Shown: one piece after another, positions 21,576-32,505 of the stretch
How the letters are laid out: every line of letters starts with the position of its first letter
How positions within the stretch are numbered: the stretch's first letter is position 1
Assembly: GCA_963556495.2 (NCBI GenBank)
Contig: OY747704.1
Location: 41,093,001-41,157,000 of the forward strand
Origin: Valencia hispanica
Lineage: Eukaryota > Chordata > Actinopteri > Cyprinodontiformes > Valenciidae
Direction: 5' to 3'
Length of the DNA stretch: 64,000 bases
Position numbers and translations under genes: made by a program
Notes under the pieces: generated by a model
Database searches by the model: none
Told to the model about the DNA's origin: nothing
What the model saw: only the letters and a program-made list of their open reading frames with translations

Positions 21576-22480
21576 CTCTAAATAACAAAAGAATCAACAG
21601 AGAAAACAAATGCGATGCCATGGGTGCTTTTGTATCCAGTCTCTATGCTGCTGTGGTATTCAAGAACGTTTCTGTCCCAGGTGGCATCATTTTTCATCAT
21701 TAAATCAGTTTAACTCAATACCTGATACCCATCCATAGGTCCAACAAAGTAAAGCAGTGCTATCAGCTGCAAATGCATCTAAACTGTCGTCAGACACTGA
21801 TGATGGGATAAGAGTTTTTATATGGGAATAGAGGAGATACAGAGTCCCATTGTAAGTTGAACTCACAAACTCAGAGGAAAGGGCTTGTTCAGCCAGTTTT
21901 AATCTGCAGTTTGTCTTGTTTAGATCTGGGTTTGCCTGTGAGAAAACTGCCATCAGGAACAAGAGTAGAAGAGATTGTTAACATGTTTATCTGTTTATCT
22001 GAAAAAAAGCAGTTTCAAACACATTTATTGTGTTAACTTTTAGCCTTACATCTTTTTAGTTTATACTGATTTTGTTATATATAAAAACTAGTAATAACTT
22101 ATATTTCTCAAACGATATAATATTTTATGTAAAAACAAAAAAATTATTAAATGTGAAAAGGACAGGACATGTACAGAATAATAAAATAAATGCAACAATG
22201 TTTAAAACAAAGAGACTAAAATGGCAAAATTCGCGAATATTCACAAAGAAAAGACTATGTTAAATTAAACATTAAATTGAATTAAAAGTATTCATGAGCT
22301 GGCATCTCTCTTTGTTTATTCTGAAAATCATACTAGAAAATACAGAAAAGAACTCAAAAGAAGAAAGTGTGGGAAGGGCCTATTTGCAGCTGTTGGAGTG
22401 ATAAATTTGGCCTGTCAGTAAAAGCAGTTGATCCAGATGGACACCTTTTTAAACAATCTAGACAAATATTTTGAAATTGA
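21576..22480. other. No gene seen
   Basis: A/T-rich. The 85-codon minus-strand frame at 21705-21962 has no motif or splice context that would support it. Confidence 0.4.
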
Positions 22481-23220
22481 AAATTTTTGGTACACACAAA
22501 CTAATTCAACTTATTTTGTCTCGTCAGTCCACAGAATATTTCCCCAAACATCTTTGGGATCATGGAAAAATGTGAGATTGTTCTTAATCCTTTAATACAG
22601 CAGTGGTTTTCACCTGGTTTCTCCCCGATGGATGTTTTTTTTTATTGGAGACTCTGAGGCAAGTGAGGCCTACAGCGTTTTAGATGTTGTTCTGGCTTCT
22701 TTTGTGACCTTTTGGATGAGTTCTAGGTTCTTTCTTGGAGTAATCTTTGTAGGACAGCCACTCCTGGGGAGGTTTTCCTAATTTGTGGAAAATGGCTCTG
22801 TCTGTGGTTCAAAGGAGTCCCAGAGCTTTGGAAAATACTTTGTAACCCTTTCCAGACTGTTAGATGTTAATACCTTTCTTTCCCATTTTTAGCTTCTTTG
22901 GGTCGGGGGATGTTGCTTTTTTAAAAATCTTCTTGGTCTACTTCATGTTGTCAGAAAGGTTCTGTTTCAGTGATTTCTTAATCCAACAGGACAGGAAACA
23001 AATAGACCTGGTAATGGAAAGGAAATAATATTTGAAGTTAATTCATAATTTAAAAAGGGGCGATTACTTTGTTACATATAGGGCCAGATCGGTTTGGATT
23101 GCTTTTCCCCCCGAATAAAACTGTGTTTTGTGTTTCTTCAGTTTATTTTTGTCTGATAATTTAAGTGTGACAAAAAAGCAAAAATAAAAAAAATCTGTAA
23201 GGTTGTAACTGCATTGGATA
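22481..23220 (-). mobile_element. Relic of a Tc1/mariner-like DNA transposon, family 3
   Basis: It has the antisense-transposase pattern of a common fish repeat: agactctgaggcaagtgagg, ttttgtgaccttttggatg, gacagccactcctggggag. It ends with a terminal-type block containing ggggcgattactttgttac and gggccagatcggtttggat. Both ends are decayed and no target duplication is visible. Confidence 0.55.
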
Positions 23221-23572
23221 ATAAAATAAGTAACTGAACCATCGATGAGGAAGCTGTGCCACTGTGGCGATCAATTAACAAAATACTGCTTGTTAATCCA
23301 AGGCTCAAGGCATTATGACTTCATTGACTAAAAAAGTATTTTCACCACAATTACATTTATGTTTTATTACTGGAAAGCGTATCCACCAGTACTGACTACC
23401 ATTCTCTTCACCTGAACCCTTGGTGGTTCCCCACCTCTCTGCTCCATTTGCCGCTGACGTCAACAACCTCGCTTTTGAGCATCATCAGCAGCATGGCTTT
23501 CATTTGTCTAGCGGCAGGAGGGAGCGAGGGAGGACACAGGGGCACTCAGTCCCACCACACCCGTCATCCAAC
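23221..23572. other. No gene seen
   Basis: Unique-looking spacer leading into a CA repeat; no exon or element ends. Confidence 0.4.
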
Positions 23573-23634
23573 TCACACACACACACACACACCCACACAC
23601 ACTCACACACACACACACACACACGCACACACAC
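23573..23634. repeat. CA microsatellite
   Basis: CA run with a few CC, CT and CG interruptions. Confidence 0.95.
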
Positions 23635-23790
23635 TGAATCCCATCTGCGAGTCTAAAGACTATGCTCTCTAACTGTCACTTCTAGTTACAGACCTATCAT
23701 GCAGAAATGCTGACTTATTCATGGCTTTCATGCAAACCTGGATGCAGGGAGGAAACTGAAGCTGGTAGGGGTGGAGCTGCACTGGCTGCT

Positions 23791-23894
23791 GTGTGTGTGT
23801 GTGCGTGTATGTGTGTGTAGGTGTGTGTGTGTGTAGGTGTGTGTGTGTGTTTGTGTGTGTGTAGGTGTGTGTGTGTGTGTCTGTGTGTGTGTAT
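23791..23894. repeat. GT microsatellite, interrupted
   Basis: GT runs broken by TAG, TTT and CTG every 10-20 bases. With the CA tract at 23573 it forms an inverted pair about 155 bases apart. Confidence 0.95.
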
Positions 23895-24060
23895 GGTCTC
23901 TCTTACAGTGCTTTATTACTGTTACCTTAGTCAGCTGTGCCATAACAGGTCATACGCACCGACACATACTGTAACACACACTCACACATTACACAGTATA
24001 TACAGTAAATGCTGACACAGACGCCTCTGGCTTACAGTCAGAGCCAATTTCTAAAGAGGC

Positions 24061-25812
24061 TTTTTTTTACTCACTTTATTAAGCTTCAAAAATGTACATC
24101 CATTTTGCACATAGATAGAATACATGAACACATAGAACATTCCTGGCAATGGTTATAACATGTATAAACAAATCCTAGAAAGAGAGAGAGAAAGGAAAAA
24201 AAGGTGGAAAAACAGTTTCTCATTTTTCAAAATACTATTTAACAGGTGACCACTTTCTCACAAAAGTATATTTTTTCAGCCTTAATAATCTAAATGTTCC
24301 ACAATCGTCTGGCCCATTGGGTTACTGTGGTGGGACCTGTTTCCAAGATGTTATTATCATTTTCCTGGCAGCCATCAGTAAGACATTTAATATGTACAGT
24401 TTATCACCAGAAAGGCCTGGCATATCCATTGGTATGCATGCTAATATGTAATAGGCATAAGGGCAAGTCCACTCCCAAAATCACATATATTTTTTTCTTT
24501 ATGTTCATCCAGAACTTTTGCAGATATTGACAGTGCCAGAACATGTAAGTATGGTCTCCAATTTTTCCTCATCCCCTCCAACACAATGGCGAGAGCAGTA
24601 GGGACAGAAGCCAGACAGCACCATGGGAGTCCTGAAGAATCTAACCTCCAGTCAAATTATCTATTTGTAGTACTGTTAGTGATCCTATAACTAAATAAGA
24701 AGTTGTCCTCCCACTCCATTTCTCTGATGATGATGTTGGCCTCCAACTCCCATTTCTCTTTAATAGTAATGATTTGAGCCTTATTCTGGGTCTTTAGCTT
24801 TGCCATATATGTTGTATTAGCGGTTTATATACAATTTAAAAGTTTTATTTGGCACCTTTATGGGTAAGGTTTGGAATAAAAAAAGAAATCTGGGAAGGAC
24901 ATTCATTTGTATTGACTCTATCCGTTCTAGTATGGTAAACAGCTAAATCTACCACCGAGAATAATCTACCTTGATTTACCGTAATTGGCTTTTAGTAGAT
25001 CTTTATTTCCTGGGGGTAATAACGATTCCCAAATATCGAATCCATCACTGGCTTGGTGAAAAGGAGCAACACCGTTCAGCTGAGTTAGCCAGCTTCCCAC
25101 GATCATCATAGCTTCAGACTTAGCCTGATTTATCTTGTATACCCTTTCAATTACCCTTATTTTTTCAAATCTTGTAGTAATGCTGGGATTGATATTAATA
25201 GGTCTGATATATAAATCATAATATCATCAGTATAGTGCATCTTATGTATATTTCCTTTCTGGTCGGCTATCCCTTTTATTTGTGAGTTTGATCTGATCAG
25301 TCCTGCCAATGGTTCAATACTGATTACGAATAGTAATGGAGACATAACATCGCACTGACGAGTCCCCCATCCTATATCAAAGAACCTTGAGCAGAAGCCA
25401 TTCACCCTAACCCTAGATTTCGGGGTTTTATACAGAACTCTAATCCGTCCTATAAACCTGTCATCAAAACCCATATGTTTTAATGTCAGTTCTAGATATA
25501 ACCAGTCAACCCTGTCAAATCCTTTCTGGGCATCAAAACCGGGAAGCAGTGAGGGATCTTTCTGCAGCTATTGACTGTAAATTTAGACTTCTTCTAATGT
25601 TGTTGCTCCTAAGCGTCCTGGGCCAAATCCTGTTTGGTCCGGGTTTATAAATTTCTTAATACATTTTTGCATTTGTTTATTCGATATAGATGTCAAGATT
25701 TCAAAGTCATTGCATAGCAAACTAATAAGTTGATATGAACCACACTGTGTCAGGTCATTTCCTTCTTTATATATGACAGAGACAATGGCTTCTGACCAAT
25801 AATTGTCCTGTA

Positions 25813-25814
<2 letters not shown>
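24061..25814 (-). pseudogene. 5'-truncated L1-type LINE, ORF2 remnant
   Basis: Reading the minus strand from 25810 gives reverse transcriptase blocks in the right order: NYWSEAIVSVIYKEG, ISLLCNDFEI, DQTGFGPGR, the first catalytic block FDAQKGFDRVDW, then VNGFCSRFFDIGWGTRQ, SPLLFVISIEPLA, and the second catalytic block as YTDD (25223-25234; YADD is usual). The element runs down to a T-run at 24061-24069, which is its poly(A) tail on the minus strand. Stops and frameshifts between blocks make it inactive. The 5' cut coincides with a TA repeat. Confidence 0.85.

Positions 25815-25853
<39 letters not shown>
25815..25853. repeat. TA microsatellite
   Basis: Uninterrupted AT run between the L1 truncation point and a Tc1 relic. 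Confidence 0.97.
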
Positions 25854-25855
<2 letters not shown>

Positions 25856-25864
25856 AATATGTTT

Positions 25865-26240
25865 GAAGCTGAGAATGATGTTTTCAGGGTGAAATGCAGT
25901 TTTCAGCTACATGTGGGGCTTTGCATGAGCTCCTTCTTCTACATGTTTGCTACTGATCCTCTACATGGCTTGTAGCAAACAGTACTCCCAGTGATTTTCT
26001 TTCTACAATAGCTTCCTTCTTGCCAATCTTCCCTAAAGACCAGCTTTGTGGAAAGCAGAACAAATACTTGTCCTGTCGACAGATTGTCCGACTTAAGCTG
26101 TAGATTTCTCCAGGTCCTGGAGTTCCCATGGACGTCTTATCTGCTTCTCTGATTAATGCTCTTCTTCCCCAGCCTGTCAGTTTAGGTGGATCGTCATGTC
26201 TTGGTATGTGTTCAGCTGCCATGCTCCTTATTTTTAGATG
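25865..26240 (-). mobile_element. Tc1 transposase N-terminal relic
   Basis: The minus-strand frame at 25950-26222 contains PPKLTGWGRRALIR, the counterpart of PPKLTGRTRRALIR in the 11-kb element, then LFATSHVED near its C-terminal side. The start and the catalytic core are missing. It is older than the 11-kb copy. Confidence 0.82.
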
Positions 26241-27570
26241 ATAGACTCTCCAGTGACCTGTCAGATCTTAAATGTTTTGGATATTTTACATTAACATTAC
26301 TGTTAATGTAAAGAGGTGGAAACAGTTTTGTGCTTCTGATTTTTAACCTTCTGCATGATAGTTTATTAAATTTTTTTTTAGCAAAGACTTATCTCTGAAT
26401 ACAAATTAGTTTCCCCAAACTTTTTACCGACACTTTCACATTAAGTAAACCCAACATAGAAACAGGTAGAAATACATTTCCTCCAGACCAATTAAAATTG
26501 TGTGAGTGTTATCTGCCAGGTAGATGGTGTTAAAATGGGTCTGCACTTCCTGTGAGGCTGACTGTATTTGCTGAAATCATGTAATTATGCAAAGCATGAA
26601 CATGTGTGTTGACGCGTAAAAGCACACATATAAGCAGGTGACAGTGACATTAAGTGAGACACCCAGGGAGAGTTCAGGTATCTGATGATCATTATTCTGG
26701 TGCTCAAGGGCAACAAAGTCACAGGTCATTACCGGAGCTGACTTTGTGGTGTTTTCACCTTTCCACTGTCTCTCTTTTTGTGAATAATGATGGAAAAGTC
26801 ATTTGACAGGTGTTTATAAGTCTGTCAATGTGTCTCGAGGAGTGCAGAGAGCGTCAGCAAGAGTACGTCAAGACTCAACGACAATGATGAAAACACATGA
26901 GGATGGGAGCAGCAGCTTAAGCTGTAGTTAGAATATTTTCTTTATGGTATTAGGTAGTAATAACTGAGGAGTACCAATATGCTGGGACACAATCATGGCT
27001 AAAGGGATTTTAATATGAAGTAATGCCCAACTGGGCCCTTTTTATGCTCAAAGGTGAACTGCTCCCTCTCCACCCGATGAGCTCTTTTACTCCTGCTGAC
27101 TCAGAAACACTAAACACAGGATAAATAATGGTAATAAGTAATAATAGCAAGACCAAACACACCTAGCACATGATCTGATTCAGCTTCTACCTTCAGGTAG
27201 ACAATGCAAGAGAATAAAAACAAGAACAACAGGTTTAAATCCTATTTTTCTTTTCAGTTTTTGGACTGATTATAAATTTTTAATAAATGTGTTCTTGATC
27301 TACAGAAGTTGTGAAAATGATAATAAAGTATTCTATTCTGACTGAGATTTCTAACTATTAGTTTTGGTTGGTAGTATTTGTCAGACCTTTCAGCAGGGGG
27401 AAATTACGTACTGGATGTCCAGTTGTCAGCTCACATGTATTCATGCTTAATGTTAAAACAGAGAGAAATTTATGGATGAACTATTCTTGACTTTAAGAAA
27501 GCTTGTGAACTTGCTGCTGTGTTCAAGGTGGGTTTAGTGGGTGAAGCTTCAGCTGTCAGACAGATGACCT
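26241..27570. other. No gene seen
   Basis: Unique-looking intergenic or intronic DNA without recognisable exon or element ends. Confidence 0.45.
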
Positions 27571-27830
27571 CACATTAGACTGCTCTGCTTGGGTCCATAC
27601 GTTGGCATACAGACACATTTATTGTAAAAGCAGTGACTATGAGGTTCCCTGGTGTTGTGGCTCCAAAACAGCTCAGATCATTGCCCCTCCAACTCCATGC
27701 TGTTTCAGAAAGTGACGCTACGTTCGGTCCTCTCCCCACATGCTGCTGCATTCTGCTCAAACAGCTCAAATGTGGTCTCATCAGTCTAAAAGACATTCAT
27801 CCAACTGGATTGTGATTCATTTAAATGCAA
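27571..27830 (-). mobile_element. Probable Tc1-like transposon fragment
   Basis: Antisense-transposase phrases such as aaatgtggtctcatcagtct are placed as in other Tc1 copies, but the rest is too diverged to be sure of the family. Confidence 0.35.
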
Positions 27831-28014
27831 CATTGGAAACTTAAGTTGTGCTGTTATTTTCCCTTTGGAGAGAAGATGTCTTCACCTGAAAATCTGTAAA
27901 ATAATTTTTACATGTTCAGTTTTGTCTTACTTGTCTTGACAAGGACTTTAACAATTACCATGCTAATAAAAGCATGTGAAGTCTGAGATGGAGCGTTTTT
28001 TTTTTTTTTACAAT

Positions 28015-28400
28015 TTATTTGAGTATTGCATGATCATATCTTGGGGTGAATTTGACTGGATCTCCCCTACTGAGAGGATTCTTAACGGTCTTGCATGTTT
28101 TCCACCTATCAAAGTCTTTAAAAGTGTAAAAAGATAAACTTCACATTGTTTGAGGTGATTGATGAGCAGCAACAACTAGATCTCTGTGGTTACTGCTAAT
28201 GTCGTTCCATCTTGGCATTGTGTTAACACTCAACTCTTTCCTCCACACCAGTAAACAACCAAGAAGTGATGAAGCACCTGGCCGCTACATGTCCTCCTAA
28301 TTCCTTTTGGTAACACCAAGAGTGTATCAAGTTTTTTCACACAGCTTCATCACTTTGGCTTGATCTTTGTGTATTACAAAAATGACTATGGGAAATCTGT
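28015..28400 (-). mobile_element. Relic of a Tc1/mariner-like DNA transposon, family 2
   Basis: Second copy of the family at 15400-15830, in the same orientation. Shared blocks are ttggggtgaatttgactgg, gatgagcagcaacaactag, cttggcattgtgttaacac and cacctggccgctac. It has no coding capacity. Confidence 0.55.
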
Positions 28401-28439
28401 TGACTTGGGGTTCAATTTAAATAACTTGAGAATCTGGGT

Positions 28440-28690
28440 ATTACATCAATCCATCCATCTACTGTCTGTACCCACCTTTCTGTGGACTGAGGCACACTCT
28501 GGACAGGTCAGTAGTCAATCACAGGGCAACAAGCAAGCATGCAATAAACTCTGAGTTAAAGACAATTTACGTCCAGTTAACGTCCTCATGTGCATGTTTT
28601 TACAATATGGGGGCAAAGGTGGGGTTTCCAGAGAGAACCCTCATCTGCACTGGGAAAATGTGCAGACGTGATTATTAAAACCACAGAATT
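28440..28690 (+). repeat. Dispersed fish repeat, copy 1 (CATCCATC... type)
   Basis: This is a degraded copy of the repeat better preserved at 36105-36440: ccatccatctactgtctg, ggcacactctggacaggtc, a TTTTT block and ccagagagaaccc in the same order. Its class is not assigned. Confidence 0.5.
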
Positions 28691-29714
28691 GAAAGAGGGT
28701 GTACTTTCTTCTTAGCATGACAGTATTTTTCTTTTCTGCAATAATATAACTGCGGATTTTAGTTTATAATCAAAGATTTGATATAATTTGCGAATGTATA
28801 AAGGAAAAGAAAAACTGAAGTTAACCAGAAATGTGAATAAAAGGGGACCCACAAGTTTATCAGATTTGAGTGTGCAAAAAAAAAAAAGGGTTCAACAAAT
28901 GGTAACAAGTACTACTTAAAATTGTTTTGTTTCATGTTTAAAATTACCTTAATTTCCGTTTTTTAATAAATGAAGGTTTTTTTAATATTGGCTCGTGTAA
29001 TGATTGTCAGGTAGTTCATCTCCCTAAGAACGTCGTTATTTACCTCAATTAACACTGTTTCAACACAAGGTGAAACGGTTTTATTTCCAAAGTTCAATGT
29101 TATTTTTTTATCATTTTTAAAACCCCAGCTGCAAACAGAATTTATGCTTTTAAAGTGAGAAAATACAGCGACAACAGCAAAATGATTTTCCTCTATCAGG
29201 CCTAAGTGCTAAATTACAGCTCTTACACCTGTGAGAGACCATTGATCAAAATGTCTCACTATTTCAGTGTGTGCTTCATTTCCGATGCTCCAGTTTTTAC
29301 TTGTCTTAATTTGCAGACACATTCAGTTCGATTACTAGCCTGCAAAAATTACAGTGGTAGCTACAGGCAACATAGACTAAGGTTCTTTCCAGCTGTGTTT
29401 GTAATTCATGGGTTAGCTGTCAGCTATGAGTGTTAGCACTTGGCAAGCCCCAGCTATGGCAGTTTTAACAAACAATGTTACTCCAGTTGTCCAGCTGTAA
29501 AATACACAGCTCAAGAGGCTCTGAAAAGACATCTGGTACAGTCAGTGGCGCTTCTGATACAAATAGAGCCCTGGCCGAGCCCCTCCTTCTGCATAACAGA
29601 GCTTCCATCAATGTCTGTCTAAAATGGAAGGAATTTCTAGTCATTGCTGACTTATCTGGTCCAGGCTTGATCACTATAAGTGTTTTAGATTTTGAACGAA
29701 AGCAGTCAACAGCC
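28691..29714. other. No gene seen
   Basis: A/T-rich in the first half. The short overlapping frames at 29206-29767 on both strands have no recognisable domain. Confidence 0.4.
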
Positions 29715-29718
29715 TTAA

Positions 29719-30727
29719 AGTGTAACTGAACCCCATGAAAAATCATAACCCCAACCCCAAACAACATTTAAAAAATTCTACAAAGTGGGCGGTGCCAGGA
29801 AGAATGGAGGGGCGTGGCCAAGTGTGGAGGAAAAGCGGAGGGGTGGGACGTGGGGGTGTGTTTAGGAGGACAGTGGCAGCTCGCTTAATCTGACACTGAA
29901 ACATGGACAGTGATCAAAGCGACGTTGGCAGTTTTGCAACGGATTGATCTGATTGACGTTCATCTGTTTTGAACGTTAGTTTATTTATTTATTTATTTTT
30001 TTTATTTATTTATTTTTTGAACGTTAGTTTATGTTAGCATCACCACTCAGAGACTGGACTCCTGTCTCACTCTGACTCAGCAGCGGCGGCCTCGGGCGGC
30101 CCTGGCTCGGCCCCCTGAACCAGCGGATCTCCTCCTCCGTCACCGCAGAGAGAGGAGCAGAGGGAGGCTTTATGGAGCCCAGCGGCCCCGAGCTGCCAAT
30201 TCGAGCCGCTGGCTCAGGGCGCTGAGTCAGCGCTGTCTGAGGCTGGCGCTGCAGCTGCTACTGAGGCAGAGGGAGACAGGAGGAGTCCAGTCTCTGAGTG
30301 GTGATGCTAACATAGGCTAACGTTCAAAACAGTTACATGTTAGCTATGCTAACTAAGTGCTAATGTGATAATAATGGTAACCTGAAAAACGCAATCCCAC
30401 TCCAAACTCACCACGGGGCCGGTATGTCTGATAGTTTTATACCCAAACCCACGGGGCGTGTCTGTGAGACCATGGCTGCTGTGACACAGTCAATGCCTGT
30501 GACGTAGAGATGTACCGCTCTCCACCAATCACAAAATTCAAATGCAATAGCCACCGTTCAACCCTAAGAGGGCAGCGCTAAGACGTTTTTAGACCAAAAA
30601 GTGTAGAATTAAACAGGTTTACATGAAAATATAAAAAAATCCCCAGAAACTGAAGGTCTGCATTGGTAAAGACCCATTTCTACAGTTTATAGGCAAAAAA
30701 AAAGTTGTTTTGGGGTTTAGTTACTCT
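29719..30727. mobile_element. Non-autonomous DNA transposon with TTAA target and inverted ends
   Basis: The left end AGTGTAACTGAACCCC follows TTAA (29715-29718). The right end is the reverse complement of AGAGTAACTAAACCCC, followed by TTAA (30728-30731). The ends match at 14 of 16 positions. A TTAA duplication is seen in piggyBac and Kolobok superfamilies; the AG start fits Kolobok better, but this is inference. There is no transposase frame. The interior holds a G+C-rich core (30080-30270) flanked by a long inverted repeat. A matching left end occurs again at 31749. Confidence 0.8.
29964..30332. repeat. Long inverted repeat (foldback) inside the TTAA element
   Basis: The right arm (about 30268-30332) reads ggagtccagtctctgagtgg, tgatgctaacat, then ctaacgttcaaaacag. 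Its complement forms the left arm (29964-30070), where a TTTA/ATTT expansion of about 50 bases and a second gaacgttag copy are inserted. The core of about 45 bp is almost perfectly paired. Confidence 0.85.
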
Positions 30728-30810
30728 TTAAACAAGGTGAATTTTTGTCGTGATCCTGTGCCAGCCTGCTCTAAGCTTCGGCCATTCCCACCTCAGCTTC
30801 TGCAATCAGC

Positions 30811-31541
30811 ATGGGGAGCCTTACTCTCCTCCCCTTCCTGTTAGCCCATGGGTCCCCTGGCAGAAGAAAAAAAAATTATGGAAGTCAATGGAGCGATAAA
30901 AGTTATTTTCTGGTCCACTATGTCTTACGTCCTGAATCACACATATGATGTACCTCAATTTAAATGACAACTAATGATTTGCGTTTCGACTGTTTGTCAA
31001 GTGATTTGGGATTTATTTAATTGTAAAAATTCCCAATTAAAATGCCTACAAATCAGAAGTCGCATATATGACGTCACGGAGCTAACCCTAGCTAGCACTA
31101 GCTAGCACTTAAAGTGCTCACCGAGACCTTGTGGAGCTGCATGCTGACTCTCACTCAACCGACTATTTCTCCCCCAGCATAGTTGCCACTTTCCACATTT
31201 ATGGGGATTTTCTCCACATTTAATGCTCCTTCCTTCGTCCTGGGGGAAGGAGGCGAAGCTGGCTAATCTCACGGCCATTTTTCTCCTTCTTCTTTTTCAG
31301 TTGTAGTCCACTAAGTGTTTTTCACAAAACCTAAAGTAACTTTTGTCGACGGTCGAAAATTAGCATTTTTTCTGCATCAAAATGTGTCTTTTAAATTCAC
31401 GGACATCATATGTTCAATCCATGGCACATTTCAAACGGGATCAGAAAATAACTTTTATCGCTCCACTGACTATCATTCATTTTTTTGGGGCATAAGGGGA
31501 CTTATGGACCGGAAGTAGAACGGCGTGAATAGGCTCCCCAT
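30811..31541. mobile_element. Second non-autonomous element with long inverted ends
   Basis: The left end starts ATGGGGAGCCTTA and the right end is the complement of ATGGGGAGCCTAT. Further in, gtcaatggagcgataaaagt plus tattttctg (about 30883-30911) pairs with its complement at 31442-31470 at 28 of 29 positions. The arms are about 100 bp each, with small indels. No transposase frame is present, and the target duplication cannot be read. It lies only about 80 bp from the TTAA element. Confidence 0.75.
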
Positions 31542-31556
31542 AAGCTGGGTGTCCAC

Positions 31557-31740
31557 CAGTGTTGGGCATTTTACAATAAAAAAGTAATTAGTTATAGTTA
31601 CTATTTACTTTTGACAAAAAGTAATGGAGTTAGTAACTCAGTTACCACATTGTAAATGTAATTAGTTACTCAGCCAAGTAATAAGTTAATATTTACACTT
31701 TTCATTCAAGGCATAGTGTGCATGTAACATAAACATTCTT
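31557..31740 (+). mobile_element. hAT-type MITE fragment
   Basis: It starts CAGTGTTGGGCATTTTACAA and continues with aaaaagtaattagttatagt and gttagtaactcagttacc. This is the layout of a very common fish hAT-derived MITE with a CAGTGTTGGG end. The opposite end is not found. Confidence 0.65.
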
Positions 31741-31748
31741 GCCTTTAA

Positions 31749-31790
31749 AGTGGAACTGAACCCCATGAAAAAGCATAACCCCACCCGTCT
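31749..31790 (+). mobile_element. Left-end fragment of the TTAA element family
   Basis: AGTGGAACTGAACCCC after TTAA (31745-31748), then catgaaaaagcataacccca, nearly identical to 29719-29756. Similarity then stops. It is a truncated second copy or a related family with a different interior. Confidence 0.7.
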
Positions 31791-32430
31791 CTAATGTGCA
31801 GGGAATATTGGTGACAAAGTTTCACAGAAAGTAGCTAAGGGTGGTCAGAAATGTCGCCAGATTGGGCGCATTTAGAGAAAAAGTCGTCAATGAGGTCTAG
31901 AAAGTTGTGAGAAATAGCAACAAAGTCGCCAAGTTGGCAACACTGATCAAGGTTTCCACCCACCCAGCCAATCAACATTGTATGTGCAATGGCGTCACGC
32001 ATCATCACCGACAACTTGGGTGTTTCTTAATGCCAAGGAACCTTGCCTACCAAGGCGAGGCGCCTTGCCTACGAGGACACTGTCCTTCCTTGGCCAAAGA
32101 AAATGGTTAAATGGAACAGACTTACCTCATGTGACCACAGCTGCCCAGAGCCCGCTATTTGCTCACGTGCTCTGTTTATGCCCCACCCATTGTAGTAGCA
32201 TAGAAGCTGCAACTACTAAGCAACTAACCAACCATAGATAACTGCTTTGGATCTAAAAACAAAAATGTTAGATATAAGCCCGATAGCTACAATTAGTTGA
32301 CTTACATTTAAACTGGAAATTTGAAAAAACCCCGCTGTATTCTGGAACATTTTTGACCGAGGGAATGCAACAAGGCACCTCCCATATATCCTTGGTCAGT
32401 TAGCTAAACAGCAGACAAACGGAGCGGCTG
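31791..32430. other. Mosaic of short unclassified repeats; no gene
   Basis: It contains gtcgccaagttggcaacact (31923) and a clustered aaggaaccttgcctaccaag block (32035-32090), both of a type widespread in fish repeats. No coding frame stands out and element ends are not resolved. Confidence 0.35.
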
Positions 32431-32439
32431 GTGGCCATC

Positions 32440-32505
32440 TCCAGCAGTCAGGGGGCGAAAGCCAGGGTACACCCTGGACAGGTCGCCAGCCCATCGCAGA
32501 GTTTA
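32440..32505 (+). repeat. Dispersed fish repeat, short copy
   Basis: gggtacaccctggacaggtc, then gccagcccatcgcag, is the central block of the repeat at 36105-36440. Confidence 0.6.
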
